This document shows, one piece after another, positions 1 to 12,002 of a stretch of DNA of 64,000 nt (the stretch's first letter is position 1; each line of letters opens with the position of its first letter). The notes beneath the pieces were generated by a model that was not told the origin of the DNA, ran no database searches, and worked only from the letters and a program-made list of their open reading frames with translations. Source of the stretch: Litsea cubeba. Taxonomy: Eukaryota > Streptophyta > Magnoliopsida > Laurales > Lauraceae. The stretch covers positions 15,331,423-15,395,422 of the forward strand of contig CM022955.1 in assembly GCA_012931725.1 (NCBI GenBank), in the 5' to 3' direction. Made by a program: the position numbers and the translations under genes.

Positions 1-189
1 TCATCGGATAAGAAAACCAAAGGACAAAAGAGTTGTGATTCCCACTAAAAAAACCAACATTCTGTTGGATTAGAGGCTTAAGATGGTGCAATTAGGTACC
101 GTTCGACTCATTTAATTGTTTAGATTCAATGTTTGTAGAATTATTGGATTGATTCTAGTGAGGGTTGAAAACCTAAAAGTTTTCTAACA
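1..189 (+). repeat. LTR copy 0 (3' part only)
   Basis: The window opens inside this LTR. It ends TTTTCTAACA, directly followed by the primer-binding-site variant TTTTGTATCGGAGCCG. It aligns with the second half of the LTRs at 702-1130 and 4131-4560. Confidence 0.85.
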
Positions 190-701
190 TTTTGTATCGG
201 AGCCGCCCTGGTTTCAATCCACTGATCGATTATTGTTTTGATCATATTGGGGCTTCCAGGGTTCTTCCGAGAATAAAAATCCAAATACTTAGAGGAAAGA
301 GATTTTCGGGTATTTGATAAAGGATATTTAATTCATTGATATCTGAGAAAGGAGAATTAAAGTGCCCAATCCTATCTGTAAGAGATGGGAATGAAAGATT
401 TACTTTCTGTTATGTAAATTCTTTTTGTTTAAGAATCACAAAACTTTTGTATGATATTTGTTTCATTTCTTTTATTGTTTATTTTTGGGCATGACAGTAG
501 CATGATAATGAAAACGTAATAGCATTTTTTGTACCTTATAAAGGGTGTTAGGAAAGAAACAGATATATACAACTTTTGTTTTATTTATTTTTTATATTTT
601 GTTAATAAAAAAATAAGACCGTGCGTTGTCCTGTGCACTGAACATGCACGTGACAATGCATCCTTTTCTTTTTCTATGGTCATATGGATCAAGTGGTAGA
701 A
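190..701 (+). repeat. Mini-retrotransposon interior 0
   Basis: Runs from the primer-binding site (190-205) to a purine tract AAGTGGTAGAA just before 702. It has no reading frame of note. A hairpin-forming segment lies at 616-663. Confidence 0.82.
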
Positions 702-1130
702 TGTTGGATCGATTTTTTGTGTGCCGCACATTACCACATTTAAGTGTGGGTCGGTTCTCTCTCCATTTACATTCCATTTATGGTCAATGACAGGTATTTA
801 CTAGTTTCCATTAGTTGTTAAATTAAGGGACAAATTAGAGAGATTCTCTGTTCTTGATTGAATGAGAGATTATAGTATTTTGGGTCTATAAATAGATCCC
901 TGTGTAACTCTATTGCCTATGGACGAATCTCTTTAACCATAATTAATTGGAGAAGAAAGGCAAAGGACAAGAGAGTTGTGATTCCCACTGAAGACCAACC
1001 TTCTGTTGGATCGGAGGCATAAGATGGTGCAATCAGGTACCATTCAACTCATCTAATGGTTTAGATTCCATGTTTGAAGTATTATTGAATTGATTGTAGA
1101 GAGGGTTAAAAACCTAAAAGTTTTCAAACA
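702..1130 (+). repeat. LTR copy 1 (429 bp)
   Basis: Complete LTR, TGTTGGATCG...TTTTCAAACA. A TATA box (TCTATAAATAG) lies near 887. The primer-binding site TTTGGTATCAGAGCC begins at 1131 and is the best preserved of the array. Confidence 0.88.
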
Positions 1131-1649
1131 TTTGGTATCAGAGCCACCTTGGTTTCAATATAATGATCGATTATTGTTTGATCATATTAGGGCTTCCTTT
1201 GTTTTTTCGGAAATAAAAACCCAAACATTCAGAGGAAAGAGCTTTTTAGGTATTTGATCAAAGATATTCAATTTATTTGATAATGATAGTCTCATAAATG
1301 AGAATTACAGTACCCAACCTATCTGGAAGAGATGGAAATGAAAGATTTACTTTCTGTTATGTAAATTCCTTTTGTTTAAGAATTACGAAACTACTGTATG
1401 ATACTTTTATCATTTGTTTTATTATTGATTTTTGTGCATGACAATAGCATGATAATGAAAACATGCTAGTATTTTTATTATCTTATATATGGTGTCAGGA
1501 AAGAAATAGAGATATACACTTCTCTTTTATTTATTTGTGACATTTTGTTAAACAAAAAATAGGACCGTGCATTGTCCGATGCATTGAACATGCACGGGAC
1601 AACGTACAGTCCTTTTCTTTTTTGTGGTCATATGGACCAAGTGGGAGAA
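1131..1649 (+). repeat. Mini-retrotransposon interior 1
   Basis: Primer-binding site at 1131-1145 and purine tract CAAGTGGGAGAA ending at 1649. The hairpin segment is at 1562-1612: outer arms GGACCGTGCATTGTCC and GGACAACGTACAGTCC, inner arms TGCAT and ATGCA. No coding frame. Confidence 0.85.
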
Positions 1650-2713
1650 TGTTCGACCGATTTTCTCTTTGTGCCCCCACATGACCACATTTAAGTGTGG
1701 ATCGGTTTGCTCTCCATTTATGGTCAATGAAAGGTATTTACTGGTTGCCATTAGTTCCTAAATTAAGGAACAAATTAGGGAGATTTTCTCTTCTTGTTGA
1801 AATGAGAGATTATATCATTTTGGGTGTATAAATAGATCCCTGGGTATAGGGTTGTAAATGGGTCGGATTCGGTCCAGGTCCAGGGTGGAACTGGAACCGG
1901 AACCGTTTTCTTAGAAGGGAAACCGGAACCGAACCTGGTTCGGAACCAGAAAACTGTAACCAGAACCAATAATATTAATGGGAATCAGAACCGGAACCGG
2001 AACCGTTTGTAAGGCGGGTCTGGTTCCAGTTCCGGGTCTAAACTAATACTTGTATTTTTCTTTTTAAAAAGATTATGCTTTTTCCACATTTCAATTGGAT
2101 CACGTACCTGCAAACACTAATGTGACCTTTTGTCTATCGATAACAGACACTTTTAACCAAAAACTCAGAAATCACATCCAAACCGGCAATGAGATGTAGA
2201 AAAGAAGAAAACCCTAATGTAGAAAAGTAAAAAGGGTTCTGTTCTCACATACTACAATTACCTTATGTTAGTGTATATTTGGTCGGGTCCCGGGACCTGG
2301 GTCCACGGGTCTGAGCCACCGTGGATCCGGAACCGAACCCGTATAGGTATCGGTTCCAAAAAAAGGATCCGGAACCGGAACCATTTTCTTATCGGGAGAA
2401 AAGTAAGGACCCAGACCCGGATCCTAACGGGTCGGAACCTTCGGGTAATCGGAGAATCGGGGACCCATTTACAACCCTACCTGGCTAGCTCTCTTGCCTA
2501 CTGACGAATCTCAGTAACCATCACTCATCGGAGAAGATAGGCAAAGTACAAGAGAGTTGTAATTTCCACTAAAGACCAACCTTCTGTTGGTACGGAGACT
2601 TAAGATAGTGCAATCAGGTACCATTCGACTCATTTAATTGTTTAGATTCAATGTTTTGTATAGAATTATTGGATTGATTCTAGAGAGGGTTGAAAACCTA
2701 AGGTTTTCTAACA
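1650..2713 (+). repeat. LTR copy 2, interrupted by a hAT MITE
   Basis: Starts TGTTCGACCG and ends CTAACA. Removing the 633-bp insertion at 1847-2479 and one TSD leaves 423 bp, the usual LTR length. The following primer-binding site is TTTTGTATCAGAGCC. Confidence 0.87.
1847..2479. mobile_element. Non-autonomous hAT element 1 (633 bp)
   Basis: Terminal inverted repeats are TAGGGTTGTAAATGGGTC and its near-perfect complement at the right end. The flanking 8-bp duplications are CCTGGGTA (1839-1846) and CCTGGCTA (2480-2487), one mismatch, and the uninterrupted LTRs supply the empty-site sequence. Both subterminal regions are packed with GGAACC/GGTTCC words. No transposase frame. Eight-bp TSDs with short TIRs are the hAT signature. 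Confidence 0.88.
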
Positions 2714-3198
2714 TTTTGTATCAGAGCCGCCCTGGTTTCAATCCAATGATCGATTATTGTTTTGATCATATTGGGTTTCCCTTGTTCTTCCGGGAATAAA
2801 AAGCTAAATACACAAAGGAAAGTGATTTTTGGGTATTTGATAAAGGATATTCAATTTCTTTGATAATGATAGTCTCAGAAATGAGAATTATAGTGCCCAA
2901 CCCTATCTAGAAGAGAAGGGAATGAAATATTTACTTTCTCTTATGTAAATTCTTTTTTTTAATAATTACAAAACTTCTGCATGATACTTTTATCATTTCT
3001 TTTATTATTGATTTTTGTGCATGGCAGTAGCATGATAATGAAAACATGCTAGTATTTTTTGTACCTTATAAATTGTGTTAGGAAAGAAACAGAGATATAC
3101 AACTTCTCTTTTATTTATTTGTAACATTTTGTTGAACAAAAAATAGGACTGTGCGTAGTCCTTTTCTTTTTTGTGGTCGTATGGACCAAGTGAGAGAA
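2714..3198 (+). repeat. Mini-retrotransposon interior 2
   Basis: Primer-binding site at 2714 and purine tract CAAGTGAGAGAA before 3199. The hairpin found in sister copies is reduced to one 16-base imperfect palindrome (3146-3161, GGACTGTGCGTAGTCC), as if the segment between the arms had been lost. Confidence 0.82.
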
Positions 3199-3608
3199 TG
3201 TTGGGTCGATTTTCTCTGTGTGCCCACATGACCACATTTAAGTGTGGAGCGGTTCTCTCTCCATTTACATTCCATTTAGTGTCAATGAAAGGTATTTATT
3301 GATTGCCATCAATTGCTAAATTAAGGGACAAGTTAGAGAGATTTTCTTTTCTTGATTGAATGAGAGATTATAGCATTTTGGGTTTATATATAGATCCCTG
3401 TGTAACTCTCTTGCCTATGGACGAATCTCTATAACCATCACTAATCGGAGAATAAAGACAAAGGACAAGAAAGTTGTGATTCCCACTTAATACCAACCTT
3501 CTGATGGATCGGAGGCTTAAGATGGTGCAATCAGGTACCATTCACAGAATCTAATAGAATTATTGGATTGATTCCAGAGAGGGTTGAAAATCTAAATGTT
3601 TTTTAACA
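3199..3608 (+). repeat. LTR copy 3 (410 bp)
   Basis: Complete ends, TGTTGGGTCG...TTTTAACA. A short internal deletion near 3547 removes the segment that in other copies reads TCATCTAATGGTTTAGATTC. Confidence 0.85.
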
Positions 3609-4130
3609 TTTGGTATCATAGCCGCCCTGGTTTCAATTCAATGATCGATTATTGTTTTGATTATATTAGGGCTTCCTTTGTTTTTCTGGGAATAAAAACC
3701 TAAATATTCAGAGGATATAGATTTTTGGGTATTTGATAAGGGATATTAAATTTATTTGATAATGATAGTCTCAGAAATGAGAATTGCAGTGCCCAACCCT
3801 ATCTGGAAGAGATGGAAATGAAAGATTTACTTTTTGTTATGTAAATTCTTCTCGTTTAAGAATTACAAACCTTATGTACGATACTTTTATTATTTCTTTT
3901 ATTATTAATTTTTGGGCATGACAGTAGCATGATAATGAAAATATGCTAGTATTTTTTGGATCTTATATATGATGTTAGAAAAGAAACAGAGATATACAAC
4001 TTTTCTTTTATTTATTTGTGACATTTTGTTAAATAAAAAATAGGACTGTGTGTTTTCCGATGTACTAAACATGCACGTGAAAACGCATAGTCCTATTCTT
4101 TTTTGTTGTCATATGGACCAAGTGGGAGAA
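3609..4130 (+). repeat. Mini-retrotransposon interior 3
   Basis: Primer-binding site TTTGGTATCATAGCC at 3609 and purine tract AAGTGGGAGAA ending at 4130. Hairpin segment 4043-4093, in which both arms carry A/T-richer variants that still pair (GTTTTCC against GTGAAAAC). Confidence 0.83.
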
Positions 4131-4560
4131 TGTTGGATCAATTTCTCTGTGTGCCCCCACATGACCACATTTAAGTGTGGATTGGTCCCTCTCCATTTAT
4201 ATTCCATTTATAGTAAATGAAAGGTATTTACTGGTTGCCATTAGTTCCTAAATTAAGAGGCAAATTAGAGAGATTTTCTCTTCTTGATGGAATGAGAGAC
4301 TATATCATTTTGGGTGTATAAATAGATCCCAGGGTAACTCTCTTGCCTACGGACGAATCTCTGTAGCCATCACTCATTGGAGAAGAAAGGCAAAGGACTA
4401 GAGAGTTGTGATTTCCACTGAAGACCGCTATCATGTTGGATCGGAGGCTTAAGATGGTGCATTCAGGTACCATTTGACTCATCTAATGGTTTAGATTCAA
4501 TGTTTGTAAAATTATTGGATTGGTTTCAGAGAGGGTTAAAAACCTAAAAGTTTTCTAACA
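4131..4560 (+). repeat. LTR copy 4 (430 bp)
   Basis: Complete LTR, TGTTGGATCA...TTTTCTAACA, with TATA box (TGTATAAATAG) near 4316. The following primer-binding site is diverged (TTTGGTATTAGAGTC). Confidence 0.87.
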
Positions 4561-5047
4561 TTTGGTATTAGAGTCGTCCTAATTTTAATCCAATGATTGA
4601 TTATTATTTTGATCATACTGGGGCTTCCTAGGTTCTTCTGGGAATCAAAACCCAATTACTTAGAGGAAAGAGATTCTGGGGTATTTGATAAAGGATATTT
4701 AATTTATTGAAAAATAATAATCTCGAAAATGAGAATTACTGTGCCCAATCCTATCTGGAAGAGATGGGAATGAAAGATATACTTTCTGTAATGTAAATTT
4801 TTTGTTTAAAAATTACAAAAATTTCTGTATGGTACTTTATCATTTTTTTTTTGGGCATGACAATAGCATTATAATGATAACATGACAGTGTTTTTTGTAT
4901 CTTATAAATGGTATCAGGAAAGAAACAGAGATATACAACTTCTCTTTTATTTATCTGTAACATTTTGTTAAAAAAAATAGAACTGTGCGTGGTCCTGTGC
5001 ATTGACCATGCACGGGAGGACGCACAGTCCTTTTTTTTTTTGTGGTC
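4561..5047 (+). repeat. Mini-retrotransposon interior 4, 3'-truncated
   Basis: Similarity to the other interiors runs through the hairpin (4980-5030) and stops near 5047 in the GTGGTC before the expected purine tract. The final LTR is missing, so the array has been broken here. Confidence 0.8.
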
Positions 5048-6980
5048 TATGCTGAACTCTTCTACCATCCATTTGATATTTTGTTTTTTTTTGGGTAATT
5101 TTTTATATAAATACTATGAAAATCTATTTTTACAAAAAAAAAAAAATTAGAGTGAATTGCTTGTTCATGACCTATTCTAAATCCTAATTTGAGGTTATTT
5201 TACTAATAAAATAAGGAATAGGTTCTATAATTAAATTGTGATGTTTTTATGACAAGGTTTGAAAGGAATAAAAACTTAGATTCTAGGTGCGACTCACTCC
5301 CTGCGGGCCCTTGAGTTGAGTTGAGGTGGTCGAGTCACATGCAACTCAGAACTCAAATCGGACCATGTCATCTCCGAGTTTCAAATTCTGTTAATGACAA
5401 ATCCTACCGCTTCTAGAAAATCCTAGTTTCAAAATATGAGTTTATATTTCTGCATATTATTTGTCTTTTTTTGGCGGCGGAATAGGGGTTTTCTCATGGA
5501 AATATTTAGAAAATTTGATCACTACTCATGAAAAATAGCCATGAGTTTAATATATAGGAGATTACGAGCTAGGTGACAAGTGAAGGTTCAATCCTTCTCA
5601 TTTTAGGTCATTTGGTTCAATCCATCAAGAAAAATAGAATAAACAATAAAGAATTAGATTCTGATGCATAGAAAGAATTAACAAAATGATATGAAAAATA
5701 TTTAGGGTCTTTACCAAAAAAAGCTTTAAATATATCTATATCTCCAATAGCATTCTCAAATACATGTAATGCCCAAAAACGTCTTATACCATAGACTTCA
5801 TTTTTTTAGACCAAATCGCCCTTTACTTTATCTCTTGCGACATTAAGATTCGACTACATTCATGCATTAAAGTATTCCGCGACTCGTTATTTTTTATTTA
5901 CTCTTGAACTCGCTAGTTTATTCTGGACTTTATGAGTAGTTAATGTTTATTTTAAATTCACATTCTAAAGCAAGAAACGTAGAGGAAAACATCTTTAACT
6001 TTTTAGCTAATATTTGTACACTATATTAAAAGTGGGGTTACAAATAGGGAATGGAGAGGAGCACAATTTTTAAAAAAAAATTTTTTCCTAAAAAAGAAAT
6101 GATCTTTTTTTTTCTTGTAGCTAAATCTCTATTGAATATACTAAGAGAAGGGCTGCAATGAGTACATTTACTATCAAACAAATTCGAATCCAAAATGAAG
6201 CATTGTTACTTTACATATCTATTTGCATGCACCAAGAAAATTGCAATCCGTCGTATCAATAAAACATGTTTCATACATCTATTTCAAGAATACTACGAAC
6301 TCATTAGAATAGCTGAATGGGAAGAAAACCAATATCACCCAAAATGCCAAACTAGAAAGTGAAACTAAGTAAGGCCAATTACACAAAACAATACACAATC
6401 AAAGCTTAAGTATTGAAGAACACGAAAAGAAAGGATGTGAATGAAGAAGATGAAAATATGTGAGAAAATCGGGTGTTGAATGGAGAAGTAGAAAATATGG
6501 AGATGAATGAAGAAGATGATCTAATGTTGGTAGAGGATAATAGATGCGCGGGTTCGTTAAATGCACTTAAAAAATCATAAGTTTTTATGGTGGATGCAGA
6601 AGGATGAGACTCCCCAATATTTTTTTTTCTTCTCTTTGTTTACTTATTTTTTAAGTGAAGTGTCAATTTTAGGATTTAGGTTTCGCTGACATCAACAAAA
6701 CAAGGGCAAAATGGGAATCAGAAATTTAGATTGGAGCGAGAGCACCTCTACTGATTTATAAAAAAAAGGGGGCTTCGGCCGCGGGTCCTTCAAAGCATGA
6801 CTTTGTTGCAAACAGTCCACAAAAAAAAGTCATGCAGTCTAAGGTCCCTCTCACACTTTTTCATACCTGAAATGTCTAGTTTACCCTTTCTTTAAATCAT
6901 ATCCCATGATTGGTGGGATATCTCATTAATAATGGCCAACTAACATTTAATTGCCCACGATTAATGCAATCCCCAAATTT
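5048..6980. other. AT-rich intergenic DNA, no gene seen
   Basis: No coding frame with homology or splice structure is visible on either strand. There are poly-A/poly-T runs and scattered old repeats only. The short GC-richer stretch at 5288-5345 (CTCACTCCCTGCGGGCCC onward) resembles one near 25495-25545. Confidence 0.6.
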
Positions 6981-7272
6981 TCAAATAAATTCTAAAAAAA
7001 AATAAATAAATTTCAAAATAATAAAAATAAAATTTTAAAAATGCAATAATTTAAAAAAATGCAATAAATTTTAAAAAAAGTAATATATAATCAAATAATG
7101 CAGATAAATTTAAAAAGATGCAAATAAGTTTCAAAATACCCAAATAATTTTTAGAAAATGTAAATAAATTTCAAAAGACTCAAATAAATCTCAAGAGATC
7201 CAAAGAAAATTTAAAAAATGCAAATAAATTTAAAATAACGAAAATAAATTTTAAAAAATGTAATAATTTCAA
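6981..7272. repeat. AT-rich short tandem array, left half
   Basis: Degenerate repeats of about 18-20 bp built on CAAATAAATTTCAAAAATG-like units. The same array resumes at 12498. It was split by the MULE, and the 9-bp TSD (TAATTTCAA, 7264-7272) is part of it. Confidence 0.75.
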
Positions 7273-7391
7273 GAGTTTTTTTACAAAAAAGCGCCTATGT
7301 TTTCAGAAAACCTCAAATACCCCCCTGTATTTGTTCCTTTTACTTATAGGTGCCTTGACTGACAGTCTAACTAAAGAAGAGGTAACAGACG
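7273..7391 (+). repeat. MULE left terminal inverted repeat (conserved core)
   Basis: Aligns to the reverse complement of 12395-12497. Shared landmarks are TATGTTTTCAGAAAACCT, TTGTTCCTTTTACTTATAGG and TGCCTTGACTGACAGTC. The left arm has about 14 extra bases (CAAATACCCCCCTG) relative to the right. Confidence 0.93.
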
Positions 7392-8385
7392 ATAATGCTC
7401 TCATTTCCTACTTTTTATCTTTCCATGTTGCCCCTTGCATTTACTTGAAAGTTGAAAAGGCATTTTCTTTCTAGGTCTCTTCTCTTTAAAGAAACTGAAA
7501 GAAACATATTGCAGGGGATAACTTCATCAAATCACTCGACCATTTCTCTCCGTCGGATTCATCATTCTGCCCTTGGAAAGTATATATTCAAGTCCACATC
7601 TGAAGCAAATGTGGAAGATGGGTAAGAGGCATCTACTAATGCTTTTTTTTTTCTCATAGATGGATTTGTGTTAGAGTTAGGGGTTTTGTGCTCATAGATA
7701 GATTCTACTCCTATCTTGCATATTTTATTTCACATTCCACAACATTGTAGTGCTTATGATTATGTGTACACAGAAAAAATGCACATTTCAGAAATCCCAC
7801 GGGTACACATGAAAATGCCCATTTTAGAAGCATCTTAAAAAACTAGGTGCATAGGAAAATGCATAAAGGGAGCACTAAAAGTAAAAGCTTACGAAACCAC
7901 ATGCTTGTTTGAAAGTGTTCCATGTTGAAACATTGAGATCATGGGGTTTTATTACATTTTGCCCAATGAAAGTGAAAGCAGTGAGACTTTAAGAAAAATT
8001 TATTGGCAGTCTAAACCGCCAAATGGTGCTCTAAAATTTTTTTTCCTTTTTTTTTTTAAAGAAGATTCTCTTGATAATACTAAAGAAAATCTTTCTTTAT
8101 GCCTTTGAACTATCTTCTTCATCTCTTCTTAAGTGAAGAAACCAAATAAGACAGCCATAAATTGATTGATCTTGGGCTGAGCCTTGATGATCTGGGGCGT
8201 CATGATTGGGCCAAATTTGATTGAGCCGAGTTTGGGGCAGGGACTTGCAGTACGTCCTTATTAGACTGTTCTACAAGTGGTCTATCTATAGGATTTTTGT
8301 GCACATTAAGGGTCCTTCTCTACAACATGTTTAGGAGGAGCTTGGCATCTTTTTTATTCTTAAATATCTTTATTATGAGGTTTTA

Positions 8386-10691
8386 TTGTGTTGTGAATGT
8401 TTGAATATATTTTTCACTTCTCATAGTTTCATTTCTTCGCTGAATCACATGCCTTCTCTTGATTATATCATGATCTGGTTTTGTTGGTTGCTTAATATTA
8501 TAGATGCTTTCAATACGAGCCAAACACAGAGGTCTTGGGGAGAAGAGATAGTGGGATCATCACAATCTGTTGCACCTATTGAAACTGAATTGCAAAATTT
8601 ACAAGAAACAAAAGGAGGAGAAGGTGGTGATTTAAACTATAAGGGTGATCTTTTTTATTATGAATATGGTGATGGACTTTATATGTCTCATGATGAGGAT
8701 GACAACCGAACTGAAGTTGAACCAGTTGGGGACAAAGGAGGTGATGGTTTAGATACTGAGAGGGCTCATCATGAAATTCAAATGCAAGTTGGTGATCAAC
8801 TATCTAACTATGAACCACAGTCTAATTATGAAAGTTTCAAAAGTTCATCTGATGAGAGTGAGAGAAACTTTTATAACTTGAAAGATGATCCTAGGTTGGA
8901 AGAAATGGAGCCAAGATTTTGTATCGGCAAGAAGTTCGCAAGCGCACAACAATTTCGAAAGTGCCTAACGCATTATGCGGTGAATAACTCTTTTGATTTA
9001 AAATACATTTGCAATGAGCGTAAGAGAGTGACTGCAAAGTGTGTTGGTCCAAACTGTAAATGGCGCATTCATGCATCTAGATTGCAAGATGACATTACCT
9101 TTATGATTAAGACATATTCTTCTGAACACTCTTGCCTTGGTACAAATCATGAAGGCAATCACATGGCTAGTGCAAAATGGGTAGCGGATATGTGTGAGTC
9201 AATGGTGCAAAATGATCAAGATATCAAGGTGAAGGCAATCATGACAAACATATACGAGGAGTACGGAGTCACCTTACCATATATGCGTGTTTGGCGAGGA
9301 AAAGAGATTGCATTGAATAGAGTGCAGTGGTCATATGAAGATTCATACAACTTGATTCCAGCATTATGTAATGAAATTAAAAATAGTAACCCTGGTAGTA
9401 TTGCAGAGTATAAATGTGAAAAAGATCACTCGTTTATGCATCTATTTATTTCTTTTGCTGCGAGTAAGACTGGCTTCATACATGGTTGTCGTTTTTTTGT
9501 TGGTTTGGATGGTTGTCATTTAAAAAGTAAATTTAATGGGGTATTGTTGTCTGCAATTGCCCTAGATGGTAACAATGGTATTTTTCCTTTTGCATTCGCT
9601 GTTGCTGAAGCTGAAACAAAAGAAAGTTGGATATGGTTTTGTAATTCTTTGGAATCTGTGTTGGGAAGATTAGTGGTTACTTTCATGTCAGATCGGCAAA
9701 AAGGTTTGGTTGATGCAGTTGAGAGAGTATTTCCATATTCTCCTCACCGTCCTCACCGTTTTTGTGCACGACATATGTATAAGAGCTTCCAAAAGAAACA
9801 TCCTGACAGAATCTTAAAAAATCATTTTTGGGAAGTAGCTAGAGCATATACAAAGCATGGATTTACTAAGGGAATGGAAGAAATTAAAACTCTATCTCCA
9901 GAAGCTCGCCAATGGGTTGCCGTGATTCCACAATATTGGCCATGTGCATATTTTACGACAACATCAATTGTGACATGATAACTAACAACTTTACAGAGTC
10001 ATGGAATAATTTTGTCGGGGATGCACGATATCTACCAATTTGTGACATGGTTGATGCCATTCGGATTAAGTTGATTAAACTCCAAGAGAGGAGAGATGCA
10101 AGCTCTAAATGGACAACAACCATTGTGCCCCGCGCTTGGTTAGATTTGATGAAGACAGTCGAAAAGGCATGTAATTGTAGAGTTCGACATGCTGGGGAAT
10201 TTGAATATGAAGTGGCTGTGGATAAGGAGAGATATAAGGTGCTTATGGATAAGAGGACTTGCCAATGTGGTCAATGGCAGCTATGTGGAATGCCCTGTAA
10301 GCATGCTGTTGCAACAATAATCAAGAGGAGAGAAGATCCTGAATCATACCGTGACAACTGTTGTAGTGTTGAGAAGTATAGAGTTGCCTATGATGGTATC
10401 ATCCATGCAATGTCTCACAAAGAGACCTGGACACGACCATCGGATGCTTTCTATATCCACCCACCTTATAATAGACGTCCACATGGGCATCCGAGGAAAG
10501 AAAGAATAAAAGATCGCAATGAAGATAACCGCTCTTTAAAACGTGCTAAGAACTCATCGCGGACAACGAAGTGCTCCTTGTGTGGGATACTTTGTCATAA
10601 TAGAAAAACTTGCAAAAATCCATTAAGAGGAGAAAGACCTCAAGCGAAGAAGTCGACGCCAAGGTGCGAAAGAGGAAGGGGCCAGGTTTAA
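8386..10691 (+). pseudogene. MuDR/MULE transposase, one frameshift
   Basis: DDE transposase of the MuDR family, which would bind the element's TIRs and catalyse cut-and-paste in the nucleus. Frame 1 (8386-9978) has an acidic N-terminus, the MuDR DNA-binding domain (residues about 175-250, with the KCVGPNCKWRIHAS cysteines) and the MULE catalytic core: D375 in GLDGCHLK, D436 in MSDRQKG, E483 in HFWEVA. Near 9945-9965 the homologous reading moves to another frame (continuing to 10691). There it carries the conserved ITNNFTESWN motif, a SWIM zinc finger (CQCG...GMPCKHA) and a C-terminal CX2CX4HX4C knuckle. The shift looks like one small indel, not an intron. The N-terminal 39 residues may be intron read-through, since an acceptor-like TATTATAG precedes 8504. 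All catalytic residues survive, but the product is probably not made whole. Confidence 0.9.
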
Positions 10692-12000
10692 GCTCAACAT
10701 GTTTATTTGGTATGTTTTAAATATTTCTCATAGTTTATAAATCATTATTACATCTTTTTTAATTCTAGATGCATTACACATGGTTGTGTTCTAAACTATT
10801 GTTCATTTTCACACTTTAATATAGGTTTTTAATGGACAACATTATTTTGGTAAAATTATTCAGCAGATGTGCTTTTATGGCAATGTTAAGCCCTGCATGT
10901 CTATTGGGTATGTTTTAAATATTTCTCATAGTTTCTAAGAATTTATCATATCTTTTTATCATTTTTGTTATATTACACATGGTTGAGTTCTAAGATATTG
11001 TTATTTCCATGCTCCAATGCAGGTTCTTAGTAGACAACCTTCTATTTCTTCTTTATGATTGTCATAAAAGAAGATTTTTGATGATGTCTTCATTATTTTG
11101 AAAAGTCGTTCAAAGATGCTATTTATGGTGATGTTTGAGACGTGGAGGATAGTCGCTTTTTATATAGCATATGGCAGATATGCGGATGTCCTTTATTATT
11201 ATTGTTTTCTATTGTGAAACTGCACTAATGTCAATAGTTTTTTTTTTTTTTTGGTATAAACACATGTTATCTTTATTGTGCAAAAACCTTTCTAATGGGA
11301 ATCCTACAAACTTCTATTTTCATCTCCATTTTGACTTAGTACAAGATGAGTCGATAAATTTATTCATTATGTGGCCATGAATATTTGTGTGATTATTAAC
11401 AATTTTTTCAACATTTTATGACAAGTATCGATATTGAAAATTCTTAATGGCAATGAAATTTTTTTTATCAAAAGGGTTTGTAGAGCACATTACAATATGT
11501 GACAACATTTTGAATAAGGATAATGCATCTATGGCATATGACACAAATCATCTAGAACCCATCAGTAACTTCTCACCAACCCATCCCCCTTGAACCCCAT
11601 GGGCCCACAACTGTTGTGCAGTCCCCTATTGGGATTCTGCTATTTCACACTATCTAATTCCAATTATGGATCATCTTCCACCACCTGGTGGTGATAGTAG
11701 TATTTGATGGCATCAAAATTGACACATAGGATGGGTGATAATCCTTGGCTCATACGTCTTTAACACCATATAAGTGAGAAGCATTGTAAGGATTCCTGGG
11801 TAATTTATGTTATGAATAGAGAAAATGACGGACAACAATCAAACTATGTATCTAGCATCAATAGAAGAGAAAAGGCATATTTTACGCATTTATACATGTT
11901 CGGTATTTTATTGTAAGTAAAATTCTGAACCTCAAGGGGATCCTAACTTTCATTTATACATGTTCGACATATCTCTTCATTGGAAACAAGTAGCTAAGTA
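10692..12000. other. MULE 3' interior, no second gene seen
   Basis: AT-rich sequence between the transposase and the right arm. A segment around 10700-10840 is partly repeated at 10910-11035 (GTATGTTTTAAATATTTCTC ... ACACATGGTTG...). No mudrB-like or host-derived reading frame is recognisable. Confidence 0.55.
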
Positions 12001-12002
12001 AT

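Larger units (their letters stand above)
1..5047 (+). mobile_element. Tandem array of a non-coding LTR mini-retrotransposon (TRIM-like)
   Basis: Five LTRs alternate with five interiors of about 500 bp. Each full LTR begins TGTTSG and ends with CA. Each is followed by a match to the initiator-Met tRNA primer-binding site (TTTGGTATCAGAGCC or near variants) and preceded by a purine tract (AAGTGGGAGAA). Neighbouring interiors share the LTR between them, so this is one head-to-tail array and not a set of separate insertions. No gag or pol frame exists in any interior, so the element is non-autonomous. The left end lies outside the window, and the right end is truncated inside the last interior before its purine tract. 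It is larger than classic TRIMs but has the same design. Confidence 0.88.

Noticed and set aside
1..5047. Regularly spaced repeats read as a CRISPR array
   Set aside because: Units are about 0.95 kb with LTR, primer-binding and purine-tract structure in a plant genome.
5288..5400. CGAGTC-rich stretch as a tRNA or SINE
   Set aside because: No A-box/B-box spacing and no cloverleaf could be built.
8891..9076. Minus-strand 61-residue frame inside the MULE transposase
   Set aside because: Shadow of the DNA-binding domain coding strand. No homology and no promoter.
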